Shown in pieces: positions 1-7,523 of a DNA stretch of 33,167 bases (position 1 is its first letter; each line of letters starts with the position of its first letter). This stretch comes from DALYDK01 sp031973215. Its GTDB lineage: Bacteria; Patescibacteriota; Saccharimonadia; Saccharimonadales; CAIOMD01. The position numbers and the translations under genes are program-made. The notes below the pieces were generated by a model. That model was not told the DNA's origin, did not search any database, and was given only the letters and a program-made list of their open reading frames with translations. The stretch spans positions 1 to 33,167 of the forward strand of contig DALYDK010000007.1 in NCBI GenBank assembly GCA_031973215.1, in the 5' to 3' direction.

Positions 1-967
1 CATTGGATAGTGCAGCAAACCAAGGCTGCCATGTTTGTTGTTGCATAGAAATATAACTAACAAGTCTTTTTGATTGATCTTGAGCCTGCGCATTAACATC
101 TACCTTGGTTTGTATCCCTTTTAGTTCTGCCGATTTCCCCGTCATTGAATCAAAGTTTGTATATGTAAGGGTAGCGGGAACATCACCAATTACTTGAAAA
201 AAGTACATCCTATTACTTGCATTTTCAGGTGTAGGATAACCAACTATTGATACTTTGCATATATTTTTATTACTACAATTAATACCGTATGCGGAACCAT
301 TGCCATTAGTATTCTTATCCGTTACTGCGCCGGTACCATCGTTTAAATTAACGCTTGTAGTTGCATCATTATTATTGTTTGCAGGAACCAAGTAGAAAAC
401 CTCAACTTTCGCGTTAGTTGTATTGGTAATATCTGTACCGCTTACTTCAGCTACCTTAATAATAGGCAACTTTCCAGATACCAATCCTGGCAACCCCGTT
501 AATCTTCCTGTAGAACCATAGCCTCCGTTGGTTGCCGTATCTGCTGTAATGGTAATCTCATTATTCCCCGTAGACAGTTCATCAACAAAACTCCAAGTTT
601 CATAAGGTGCTAATGTTTTAACCGCCTCATTTGGGGTTGTGTCCCAGGTTATACAAGTAATTTTTGGGCCATCTGCGCCAAATGAAGGGTTAACAAATCC
701 GTCTGTAGTTACTTCATTCGTTGGGTTGCAATCAGAATTTGGTTTAGCACTGGTACCTTTAGCTTTTACATAACTTACTACGCTATTCACCCCAGATTCA
801 GCTACTAGCTGAGCCTCAGAAGAAAGGTTCTTATCTAAGGTAGCCCGTTGATCTTTCCTGGCAAGTGTTGCAAAACCCAAAGAAAGCAAAGATATGACAA
901 TAATAAATACCATTGCAAACATTATAGCCGATGCACCTGATTGATTTTTATTTATAGATATTTTCAT
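1..967 (-). CDS. PilX/GspK-like minor pilin, partial (C-terminus beyond left edge)
   Basis: The frame is open from an ATG at 967 to the left edge, giving at least 322 residues with no stop. The N-terminus reads MKISINKNQSGASAIMFAMV and continues as one hydrophobic helix to about residue 33. A Gly-Ala junction followed by a long hydrophobic stretch without the FTLLE signature is typical of PilX/GspK-type minor pilins, which cap the pilus tip. The rest is Asn/Thr/Gly-rich and looks extracellular. It lies 5 bases after the PilW-like gene and is last in a four-gene minor pilin set, matching the usual H-I-J-K order. The PilX/GspK assignment rests on position and N-terminus only. A surface protein with a plain membrane anchor is the alternative. 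Confidence 0.72.
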   Translation of the reverse strand, partial: MKISINKNQSGASAIMFAMVFIIVISLLSLGFATLARKDQRATLDKNLSSEAQLVAESGVNSVVSYVKAKGTSAKPNSDCNPTNEVTTDGFVNPSFGADGPKITCITWDTTPNEAVKTLAPYETWSFVDELSTGNNEITITADTATNGGYGSTGRLTGLPGLVSGKLPIIKVAEVSGTDITNTTNAKVEVFYLVPANNNNDATTSVNLNDGTGAVTDKNTNGNGSAYGINCSNKNICKVSIVGYPTPENASNRMYFFQVIGDVPATLTYTNFDSMTGKSAELKGIQTKVDVNAQAQDQSKRLVSYISMQQQTWQPWFAALSN

Positions 968-972
968 ATTTA

Positions 973-1584
973 TTATAGCCTTGGCTTTACTACACTATTA
1001 TATTGCACTACCGAACAAAAATCACCACCTTGCAATGTCGGAAGACACTTTATGCCTGCAGTGGTTCTATTTTCGGTCCCAGTTAAACTAAACATGTCAG
1101 TCGTACCAGAACGAAATTCAGTTTTTATTACATAGGTTTCGTTAGCTTCACTATTTACTGAAAAATTCGCGACAAAAGAGTTCTTTGGCAATAAATTTGT
1201 TCCTCCGGATATAGCAGTAGCTGCATTATTATCGTCACATGCAGTTCCTGTGTACTTATAAAGACCGCCTTTATCATCTGATACGGCCAAAGGCCAAGCA
1301 TAAATAATATTGCCCGATAAACATATATAAGAATTATTGCTGCCATCGGCCGCTGTTTTTACCTCAGCATTAGTGAGTTTACTGTAATTTATATCGTCTG
1401 AAAGTGTCTGATGTACCGTTCTAGAGGCATCATTCAACTGAGTCACATAGGTAGCTTTTTGGTACTGTTTGCCCATACCAATTACCACCGCCATGACAAT
1501 CATTAAACTCAACGAAAAAACTGTAATTGCTATTAAAAGCTCTAAAATTGTAAAGCCTTTTTGCTTTTTGTGCTTAAAGACCAT
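973..1584 (-). CDS. PilW/GspJ-like minor prepilin
   Basis: This 203-residue protein has a clear type III prepilin signal: KKQKG followed by FTILELLIAITVFSLSLMIV. Cleavage is expected after Gly10 by the prepilin peptidase encoded at 3093-3938, and Glu is at mature position 5. The remainder is a soluble Asn/Thr-rich domain with several Cys residues that could pair outside the cell. It overlaps the upstream PilV-like gene by 11 bases, which suggests translational coupling, and it precedes the PilX/GspK-like gene. The family (prepilin-like) is certain. The W/J subtype is inferred from gene order, since no subtype-specific residue is visible. Confidence 0.85.
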   Translation of the reverse strand: MVFKHKKQKGFTILELLIAITVFSLSLMIVMAVVIGMGKQYQKATYVTQLNDASRTVHQTLSDDINYSKLTNAEVKTAADGSNNSYICLSGNIIYAWPLAVSDDKGGLYKYTGTACDDNNAATAISGGTNLLPKNSFVANFSVNSEANETYVIKTEFRSGTTDMFSLTGTENRTTAGIKCLPTLQGGDFCSVVQYNSVVKPRL

Positions 1585-2020
1585 AGTAAAGCGTAGCCCT
1601 TTCAGTGCCGCCCTTCAAACTTTCCCAGGTAACATCAATTTTATAGGTGCAATAAGTAGAACTAGCAATACAAGAAGGACTAACGGGGCTAGTTGCAACA
1701 GTATATGTAGCACCAGCGGCAGATGAATCAGCGTTCAGTTCGGCAAATTTACATTGATCTGCTCCGGTTTTTATTAAACCTTCTTTTACGCATGTATCTG
1801 CAGAAAACCCAGCTCTAGAATTAGCCGCAGAAATATAAGCCCTAAGTGCTTCTATTTGTTGACTGGCAACCAATTGGGCTTGGTATCGCTCTTTGTTCGA
1901 CTGAATACTAAGGTTACTTCTACTAACTGTGGCATAACCAGTGCCAAGCGCAAAAGCCAAGACGGTAATTGCTATAAGTACCTCAACTATAGTGTCGCCT
2001 TTAGTATTAATTTTAAACAT
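1574..2020 (-). CDS. PilV/GspI-like minor prepilin
   Basis: This 148-residue protein begins MFKINTKG and continues DTIVEVLIAITVLAFALGTG, a type III signal with Gly at -1 and Glu at +5 but Asp in place of the usual Phe at +1. The segment after the helix (SNKERYQAQLVASQQIEALR) resembles GspI/PilV proteins, where the helix continues into an amphipathic stretch. It starts three bases after the previous gene's stop and overlaps the next start by 11 bases, so the four minor pilins form one transcription unit. The Asp at +1 is unusual and could affect N-methylation of the mature protein. Subtype is inferred from order and size. Confidence 0.83.
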   Translation of the reverse strand: MFKINTKGDTIVEVLIAITVLAFALGTGYATVSRSNLSIQSNKERYQAQLVASQQIEALRAYISAANSRAGFSADTCVKEGLIKTGADQCKFAELNADSSAAGATYTVATSPVSPSCIASSTYCTYKIDVTWESLKGGTERATLYYGL

Positions 2021-2023
2021 TAG

Positions 2024-2917
2024 CTAAAATCCTGATTGGCAATTTGGGTCATCAAAATTTAAAGTAACAGATCCGCTGCTTTTAGCATCTATCACAAGGC
2101 TTCCCTTTCGATAGCCATCGAAGCAAAAACCGGTTTTCTGCAACTTCCCACCATCGTAAGCAATAACTCCAACAGACTGTTTGCTGTCATAATTCGAACC
2201 ACAATAAACATTTGCCGAATCACAATTTGCATTAGCAGAAGCATCAACTTCAACATCAATTTCAGGTGGATCGCCTGGCTGAGGTGGTTGGGGCAGAGGT
2301 CTAGTGCCATAGTCACCCCTATCAATATCTAGCCTGGGTATACTTATTGCAGCAGGAATAGATAAAGTTGACCGTCTAACAAAGTGTATAATTTTGGAAA
2401 CTAAATTATTCTGCGAGGCAGTAGATTTATTTTGATCGGTTCTATAAGTTATTTGGTTAAACTGAATAACTACCCCATTTGTATCAGGACTTTTCTGAAT
2501 TTCTGTGCCAGTGTCAACATAATAGCCTATAAACGAAAGGCCATTTGGCAATTTATAGTACTCAGCAGATTCAGGATTAATACCATTAGTTGCTTTGTCA
2601 AAAACTAAATTCTCTACTCTCATTGCGGTTCGGTCACTACAGCTAGTAGTGCCACAAAAAGATACTCTTTTACCTATATAAATATTATTCTTCTCTGTGC
2701 CCTTGGCTCCCGGAAAATATCCATTTTCGGTATCTTTGATAGCTGCTTGGAACGATTGTTGTAGTTGGCGCATCCCATCTTGATACCTGGTTCGTTCTAT
2801 TTGGCCCCTAATTAAAAAACTAGATGCCACAAACAACATACCAGTAACAGACAAAACTATCAGCGTTTCTACTATTGTGAAGCCTTTTTTAGACATTTTT
2901 TCTTTTTTTATAGCCAT
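2024..2917 (-). CDS. GspH/FimT-like prepilin, first gene of the minor pilin cluster
   Basis: The protein has up to 297 residues with a prepilin signal MSKKG/FTIVETLIVLSVTGMLF. Two in-frame ATGs are possible, at 2917 and seven codons later. The second leaves a leader of typical length, and neither has a convincing Shine-Dalgarno. It is long for a GspH/FimT protein. A low-complexity Pro/Asp segment around residues 205-225 (PLPQPPQPGDPPEIDVEVD) separates an N-terminal pilin-like part from a Cys-containing C-terminal tail. As first gene of an H-I-J-K-like set it probably belongs to the tip-initiating complex. The proline-rich stretch may need EF-P, encoded at 27597-28154. Confidence 0.8.
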   Translation of the reverse strand: MAIKKEKMSKKGFTIVETLIVLSVTGMLFVASSFLIRGQIERTRYQDGMRQLQQSFQAAIKDTENGYFPGAKGTEKNNIYIGKRVSFCGTTSCSDRTAMRVENLVFDKATNGINPESAEYYKLPNGLSFIGYYVDTGTEIQKSPDTNGVVIQFNQITYRTDQNKSTASQNNLVSKIIHFVRRSTLSIPAAISIPRLDIDRGDYGTRPLPQPPQPGDPPEIDVEVDASANANCDSANVYCGSNYDSKQSVGVIAYDGGKLQKTGFCFDGYRKGSLVIDAKSSGSVTLNFDDPNCQSGF

Positions 2918-2937
2918 ATATTTTCTATCTTATAGTT

Positions 2938-3092
2938 TACTTAATTACTTACCCAAATTATAGCATAAGCGTTGATAAGTAAATAGGTTTTAGGCGTTAA
3001 GTTATAGGTTATGGAAAATGCTAACAAACTTATGCTCTAGGCATAGAATTCAATCATAACTGATTACTGTGAGCTGTGAGCTTTAAACTGTT
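2938..3092. repeat. Intergenic spacer with a degenerate TAGGTTTTAGG-like repeat
   Basis: No gene is visible between pilD and the minor pilin cluster. Positions 2984-3014 read as runs of TAGG/TTATAGG words (TAGGTTTTAGGCGTTAAG, TTATAGGTTATGG). Similar words occur at 4561-4620, 4761-4795 and 28172-28240. A second short direct repeat, GTGAGCTGTGAGCTTT, lies near 3069-3084. No clear terminator or promoter stands out. Confidence 0.5.
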
Positions 3093-3938
3093 TTAAATGC
3101 CGTAAGTTAGTAGTTCTATATACCAGTCCAATATGCCAGCACCAAAAAGCACGGTAATGTATGTGCCAATTATTAAGAATGGGCCAAAAGGAATTTTAGC
3201 TTTTTTATTGAAGCCTTTGTTAATTATTATGCTGGCTATTACGCCAGCAACAGATGCAATAAATAGCATAAGAACCGACATTAAGGCAGAAGATAAAATA
3301 ACACCAATAATTAACCCTAGTTTTACGTCTCCCCCGCCTATCCACTTACCTAAGCTAATAACATACAAAAAATAAAAAATACCACCTGCAATAAAAACAG
3401 ACAGCATTAACTGTAAAATATAACTTATTAAAGATTTGTCGCTATTGACGAAACCTATACCTGCAAAAACAGCAGATAGAGGCACCAGAAAAATCATCAT
3501 TTTATCTGGTAGTAGCATATACTTAAAGTCGTAAACAGATAGTGCCATAAATATGGTTATAATTGCTAACCATGCAGATAGGCTTACATAAGCTAAATTG
3601 CTGTCAAAGTTCCAAAATACACCAGAAAACACAAAAAGTACTGCTGTTAACAGTTCTATAACTGGGTACTGTTTGCTAATTTTTGCCTTACAGTACCTGC
3701 ACTTGCCTTTTAAAAACAGCCAGCTAAATAGCGGCACAAGATCTTTTACCCCCAAAACATGCTTGCAATTTGGACACATCGACCTAGCCTTAACTATACT
3801 AAGTTCCTGTTCCTTCTTTTTACTAAGTTTCCTGGGGTTACCGTCTTTGTCTAGCTTTTGGCTTAAACGCCAAACCCATGCATTTACAAAGCTCCCAAGC
3901 ACAAGCCCTAAAAGTAACAAAATTGATATTTTATACAT
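3093..3938 (-). CDS. pilD: Prepilin peptidase PilD (A24 aspartic protease family)
   Basis: PilD cleaves the short leader of prepilins at the membrane and, in many bacteria, N-methylates the new N-terminus. The 281-residue protein has all family marks. An N-terminal GSFVNAWVWRL precedes the methylase-type domain, which carries a CxxC...CxxC zinc motif (C55, C58, C80, C83). The peptidase part carries the two catalytic aspartates, in the YDFKYMLLPD segment (D137) and in GGGDVKLG (D204). Multiple membrane helices follow. Its substrates are the five prepilins encoded around it. It lies between the pilin gene and the minor pilins, all in one orientation. No Shine-Dalgarno is evident before the ATG at 3938. 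Confidence 0.95.
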   Translation of the reverse strand: MYKISILLLLGLVLGSFVNAWVWRLSQKLDKDGNPRKLSKKKEQELSIVKARSMCPNCKHVLGVKDLVPLFSWLFLKGKCRYCKAKISKQYPVIELLTAVLFVFSGVFWNFDSNLAYVSLSAWLAIITIFMALSVYDFKYMLLPDKMMIFLVPLSAVFAGIGFVNSDKSLISYILQLMLSVFIAGGIFYFLYVISLGKWIGGGDVKLGLIIGVILSSALMSVLMLFIASVAGVIASIIINKGFNKKAKIPFGPFLIIGTYITVLFGAGILDWYIELLTYGI

Positions 3939-3981
3939 AGCTGGGATTATTTAATAGATTTATTTATATATGAAAGAATGA

Positions 3982-4010
3982 GCCAATAACCCGTTCTTTT
4001 AACAATTGGC
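3982..4010 (-). terminator. Weak hairpin between pilin gene and pilD
   Basis: Arms GCCAAT (3982-3987) and ATTGGC (4005-4010) form a 6-bp stem with a 17-base loop just after the pilin stop codon. There is no good U-run, so it could be a leaky terminator or mRNA-stabilising hairpin that lets the pilin be made in excess over PilD. This is inference from position. Confidence 0.3.
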
Positions 4011-4016
4011 GCCCTA

Positions 4017-4466
4017 TTATGTATCTAGACATTGACGAGATATTCCACTGGAAGTCTCAGTTGAATAGAATACTGCAAATGCTCGCGTACTGGCAGTACC
4101 GTCACATCTAGAACCAACCCTGACGTATATTGTGCCTGGAGTAGGATCGGCTGTCGGAGCTGTAGTGCCGTAACTAACAACTGTTGAACCTTGAACCTTT
4201 GTGGTTTGCACGGGCGAACCTGAACCTCTGCTCATAGAAACGTCACCCGTACCACTGATTACAGTAGGAAGAGCTCCGTTATTATTTGATGCGTATTCAC
4301 CAACACCACCAGATATACTTTGTGCGTCGTTTTGGATTGCATTATTTCTAGCGTTTCTTTGGAGAGCTGGGACAGCTAAGAAGACTATTAACATAATTAA
4401 GCCAGCGATAGCTAGCACAATAAGAACTTCAATGATAGAGAAGCCTTTTTGGTTTATTTTTTTCAT
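4017..4466 (-). CDS. Type IV pilin (PilA/PilE/GspG-like), probable major pilin
   Basis: This 149-residue prepilin starts MKKINQKG and continues FSIIEVLIVLAIAGLIMLIV, the classical signal with Gly at -1, Phe at +1 and Glu at +5. The helix continues into the pilin spine (PALQRNARNNAIQNDAQSI), followed by a Ser/Gly/Thr-rich globular part with two Cys (RCDGT and QCLDT near the end) that could form the D-loop disulfide. Compact size, its own strong-looking promoter (4531-4559), and position ahead of pilD suggest it is the major subunit. A sequence resembling AGAAAGGG lies about 14 bases before the ATG. That it is major rather than minor pilin is inferred. Confidence 0.85.
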   Translation of the reverse strand: MKKINQKGFSIIEVLIVLAIAGLIMLIVFLAVPALQRNARNNAIQNDAQSISGGVGEYASNNNGALPTVISGTGDVSMSRGSGSPVQTTKVQGSTVVSYGTTAPTADPTPGTIYVRVGSRCDGTASTRAFAVFYSTETSSGISRQCLDT

Positions 4467-4530
4467 AATTTTTTGGTGCCCTTTCTAAAAAATTACCCTA
4501 GTAGGTTTTATTTGTAATATATACTCCCGA

Positions 4531-4559
4531 ATAATACTACAAAATATTTGTAAGCACAA
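4531..4559 (-). promoter_or_regulatory. Candidate pilin promoter with internal palindrome
   Basis: On the minus strand TTGTGC (4554-4559), a 17-base spacer and TATTAT (4531-4536) form a sigma70-like promoter with a leader of about 58 bases. The spacer contains a 15-base inverted repeat, TACAAA-TAT-TTTGTA (4538-4552), that could be an operator. Confidence 0.55.
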
Positions 4560-4560
4560 G

Positions 4561-4795
4561 CGTATTTTAGGTTTTAGGTTCTAGTTTATAGGTGTTAGGT
4601 AGCAGTGGATAGATTTTAGACCTTAGAAAATAGACTTTGGCTGCATAAAGAAGAACCTAGACTTAAATCCATCAGCAATTCAAACTGTTTTCTCTACGAA
4701 TCTGGGTACAAGTATATTTAAGTATCTAATGCATAAAAAAATATATTGTAGAAAATCTGCTCTACCGCCTAGAACCTGCAACCTTCAACCTGAAT
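4561..4795. repeat. Intergenic degenerate TAGGTTTTAGG-type repeats in both orientations
   Basis: This is the largest copy of the repeat family in the window. Direct words (TTTTAGGTTTTAGGTTCTAG, TTATAGGTGTTAGG) fill 4565-4600. The complementary form (CCTAGAACCTGCAACCTTC) lies at 4769-4787, just downstream of the rplU stop. The opposed copies could fold into a long imperfect hairpin. No ORF of note is present. Confidence 0.5.
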
Positions 4796-5101
4796 TTAGG
4801 CAATTTTTGTAATTTTTAGCTTAGTTTTAAGCTGGCGGTGACCCTTAACGGTTTTAACCCGCTTTTTGGCTTTGTAGCGAATAGAAGTTACTTTGTCGGA
4901 TTTTACTTCTTGGTCAACAACGGTGGCGGTAACTTTGGCGGCTTTAACTACGGGGCTGCCAACGGTAGTTTTTTCACCATCTATAACTAGCAAAGGTTCA
5001 AAAGAAGTAGATTTTTCATCTTTAAGAAGCTCAACTTCTATTTCTTGGCCCTCTTCAACCAAATACTGTTTTCCACCGGTAGCAATAACAGCTTTTTTCA
5101 C
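4796..5101 (-). CDS. rplU: 50S ribosomal protein L21
   Basis: L21 binds 23S rRNA in the large subunit. The 101-residue product matches the family in length and order: KKAVIATGGKQYLVEEGQEIEVE at the N-terminus and the RNA-binding KKRVKTVKGHRQLKTKLKI at the end. The start codon is GTG at 5101, with AAAGGA about 11 bases upstream. In most bacteria rplU is followed by rpmA (L27). Here it is followed by a repeat-filled spacer and a pilin gene, so L27 is not in its usual place. It has its own promoter (5149-5177) carrying the palindrome also found before rpsF. Confidence 0.96.
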   Translation of the reverse strand: MKKAVIATGGKQYLVEEGQEIEVELLKDEKSTSFEPLLVIDGEKTTVGSPVVKAAKVTATVVDQEVKSDKVTSIRYKAKKRVKTVKGHRQLKTKLKITKIA

Positions 5102-5148
5102 TTAAATTTACATCCTTTATAGGTTAATATTAATCAAATTCAAAATAT

Positions 5149-5177
5149 ATACTAACAGATTTACTTCTGTTAATCAA
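5149..5177 (-). promoter_or_regulatory. rplU promoter with AACAGA-N6-TCTGTT palindrome
   Basis: Minus strand: -35 TTGATT (5172-5177), 17-base spacer, extended -10 TGT-TAGTAT (5149-5154). A perfect 6-bp inverted repeat AACAGA/TCTGTT with a 6-base centre occupies 5154-5171, filling the spacer. The rpsF promoter at 29382-29410 has the same palindrome in the same position, suggesting a shared repressor or activator of ribosomal protein genes. Confidence 0.65.
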
Positions 5178-5181
5178 GAGA

Positions 5182-6342
5182 TTATCTTGATCCTGTTAAG
5201 TCTTTTCCAGCCAGACTGTATATTGGCAGCAGGACAGCAGCTACAATAATTAGAGCCACTACACCTAAGACAATCATAAGCGCAGGCTCTATGATTGTGT
5301 TTATAGTTTTAATTTGTTGGTCAACCTCTTTTTCGTAGTAATCTGCCGTTCTACTTAGCATTTCTTCTACGGAACCAGATTCTTCGCCAATTCTAAGCAT
5401 GTTTGGTACAAGCTCTAAAAAGTTTGGATCGCCCTCTAGGCTATCTGCTAGGCTTTTGCCGCCCTTAACTTGTACAATGGCTCTTTTTATAGAATCTTCT
5501 ATATACAGGTTATTAACAGATTTTCCGGTTATATCTAGCATCTGTAGAAGTGGAACACCGCTAGCAATTAGGGTTGAGCCAGTCCTAGCAAACCTTGCCA
5601 TATACATTTTCATAAATAGCGGGCCAACTGCAGGTGCGTGCATTTTGGCATTATCTACAAATCGGCGGCCACCCATAGTTTTGAACCACCTGCTTCCAAA
5701 AAATGCACCCAAAGCAAGCAGACCAAGAATTACCCACCAAAACTTAATAATTAATGTCGACATACCTAGTAGTATCTGTGTAATAAATGGAAGCTTTGCG
5801 CCCGGTAGACCATCGTACAAAACTTTGACCTGTGGCAACACCGAAACCAACATAAAGCCAACCACCAATATCATTACAAGAACAACTACTGCTGGGTAAA
5901 CCATTGCTCCCCTAACCTTGCTTATTATTTCGGCGTCTTTTTCTTGCTGGTTTGCTAAGCGTTCTAGACTTGTATCTAAGGTTCCAGATAGTTCACCAGC
6001 GGCAACTAAGTTTACAAATATTTCATTAAATACTGCTGGGTGCTTAGATAGGGCTTGGTTAAATGCCATGCCTGCCTCTACATCTGCAATAACCTCTGCA
6101 ATTACTGCCTGCATTTGCTTTGAAGTAGTCTGTTTTTGGACAGACCTTAGGCTCTGCACCAAAGGCAAACCTGCATTAATTAAAGTGCTAAGTTGGCGAG
6201 CAAATAATATTTTGTCTTTTGTTTTTACTCGTTTAAAAAAGCTAACCTTGTTATCTTCTTGAAGCTTAACCTCAAGCGGGGCTAAGCCCTGTTCGTGAAT
6301 TAATTTTCCGGCAGCCTTTTCATTAGGAGCCTGAATTATAGA
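5182..6342 (-). CDS. pilC: Type IV pilus inner-membrane platform protein PilC, 5' end lost in assembly gap
   Basis: PilC/GspF is the polytopic platform on which PilB and PilT act. 386 residues are visible after the N gap. A short N-terminal remnant (QAPNEKAAGKLIHEQG) fits the family's usual start, where only about 20 residues are missing. Two T2SSF repeats follow, each with the family's four-helix cytoplasmic domain (FARQLSTLINAGLPLVQSL and FARTGSTLIASGVPLLQML) and hydrophobic segments (around AMVYPAVVVLVMILVVGFML, a Trp-rich helix pair, and IIEPALMIVLGVVALIIVAA). It is last in the pilus operon. The apparent open frame through the gap into pilT is an artefact of 100 placeholder bases, not a fusion. 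Confidence 0.93.
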   Translation of the reverse strand, partial: SIIQAPNEKAAGKLIHEQGLAPLEVKLQEDNKVSFFKRVKTKDKILFARQLSTLINAGLPLVQSLRSVQKQTTSKQMQAVIAEVIADVEAGMAFNQALSKHPAVFNEIFVNLVAAGELSGTLDTSLERLANQQEKDAEIISKVRGAMVYPAVVVLVMILVVGFMLVSVLPQVKVLYDGLPGAKLPFITQILLGMSTLIIKFWWVILGLLALGAFFGSRWFKTMGGRRFVDNAKMHAPAVGPLFMKMYMARFARTGSTLIASGVPLLQMLDITGKSVNNLYIEDSIKRAIVQVKGGKSLADSLEGDPNFLELVPNMLRIGEESGSVEEMLSRTADYYEKEVDQQIKTINTIIEPALMIVLGVVALIIVAAVLLPIYSLAGKDLTGSR

Positions 6343-6442
6343 NNNNNNNNNNNNNNNNNNNNNNNNNNNNNNNNNNNNNNNNNNNNNNNNNNNNNNNNNN
6401 NNNNNNNNNNNNNNNNNNNNNNNNNNNNNNNNNNNNNNNNNN
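6343..6442. other. Assembly gap of 100 N between pilT and pilC
   Basis: Exactly 100 N, the usual placeholder for a scaffold gap. Family lengths suggest only a few PilT residues, a short spacer and about 20 PilC residues are hidden, so the real gap is probably close to 100 bases. Confidence 0.95.
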
Positions 6443-7512
6443 CCTCTCATTAGCCTGTCTAGTTCTTCTAGGTCAACTGCGTAATTTCGTGCTTCATCGT
6501 AAGTGATTGTGCCATTGTGAATAAGGTTTACTAGAGTTTTATCCATGCTCTGCATACCAAATTCTGCTCCTGTCTGTATAACTGCGTCTAGCTGATGGCT
6601 TTTTCCTTCGCGGATGATGTTTCTCACAGCTGGTGTACCTATTAGAACCTCAGCAGCTGCTATACGACCACCACCAATTGCCGGAATAAGCCTTTGTGAA
6701 CAAATTGCCATTAAAATATTACTTAGCTGAGACCTAATTTGTGGCTGCTGATGGGGTGGGAATACATCGATCATACGATCAATACTCTGTGCTGCGCTAT
6801 TTGTATGCAGAGTTGCAAAAACTAAATGTCCTGTTTCGGCAATAGTAATAGCGCTGGCAATAGTTTCTAGGTCGCGCATCTCACCAATAAGAACGACATC
6901 TGGATCTTGCCTTAGACTTGACCTAAGTGCGGCCGAAAAACTAAAAGTATCATAGTGTACTTCTCTTTGAACGATTACAGATTTTGCACTTTTATGAGTA
7001 AATTCTATAGGATCTTCAATGGTTACAATGTGCTCGGCACGCTCATGATTAATTTTATTAACCAGCGCTGCTAAAGTAGTAGATTTTCCAGAACCAGTCG
7101 GACCGGTTACTAGAACAAGGCCCCTGGGGTAATCTGCAAACTTAGTAACAATAGGAGGCAGTCCTAGCTGTTCAATGCTAGCAATTTCGTTTGGAATTAA
7201 ACGAAGAGCAGCGGCTAGGTTTCCCTTTTCATGGAAAGCGTTAACCCTAAAACGGCCTAAATCGCCAAAGGCAAAGCTAAAATCGAACTCTTTATCTTTA
7301 AGTAATATCTGCTTTTGATCGTCATCTAAAATTGCAAAAATAAGTTGCTCTACTAACTCTTCATTCAAAGATTCAACACCGCTAACAGCCTTTAGGGCGC
7401 CGTCTACCCTAAGCATAGGAGGCAGACCAACCTGAAGGTGAAGGTCGCTAGCTTTTTGCTTAAGAACTTCTTCTAGTAAAATTTCGATTCTTGGTTGTGT
7501 AGTGTTTGTCAT
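6443..7512 (-). CDS. pilT: Type IV pilus retraction ATPase PilT, 3' end lost in assembly gap
   Basis: PilT is the hexameric ATPase that depolymerises pili for twitching or DNA uptake. 356 residues are visible. An N-terminal PAS-like domain (KASDLHLQVGLPPMLRVDG) precedes the Walker A GPTGSGKST (about residues 137-145), the Asp box TIEDPIEF, Walker B LIGEMRD and the His box ATLHTNSA. The C-terminal AVRNIIREGKSHQL matches the AIRNLIRE motif required for retraction in known PilT proteins. The ATG at 7512, with GGGTGG just upstream, is preferred over a GTG two codons earlier that lies inside that ribosome-binding sequence. It follows pilB by 11 bases. Confidence 0.94.
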
Positions 7513-7523
7513 TTCCACCCTTT

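Noticed and set aside
5182..7518. A single 778-residue PilT-PilC fusion protein
   Set aside because: The joining part is 100 N. Both halves match separate families up to their normal ends, so the fusion is an artefact of the placeholder.
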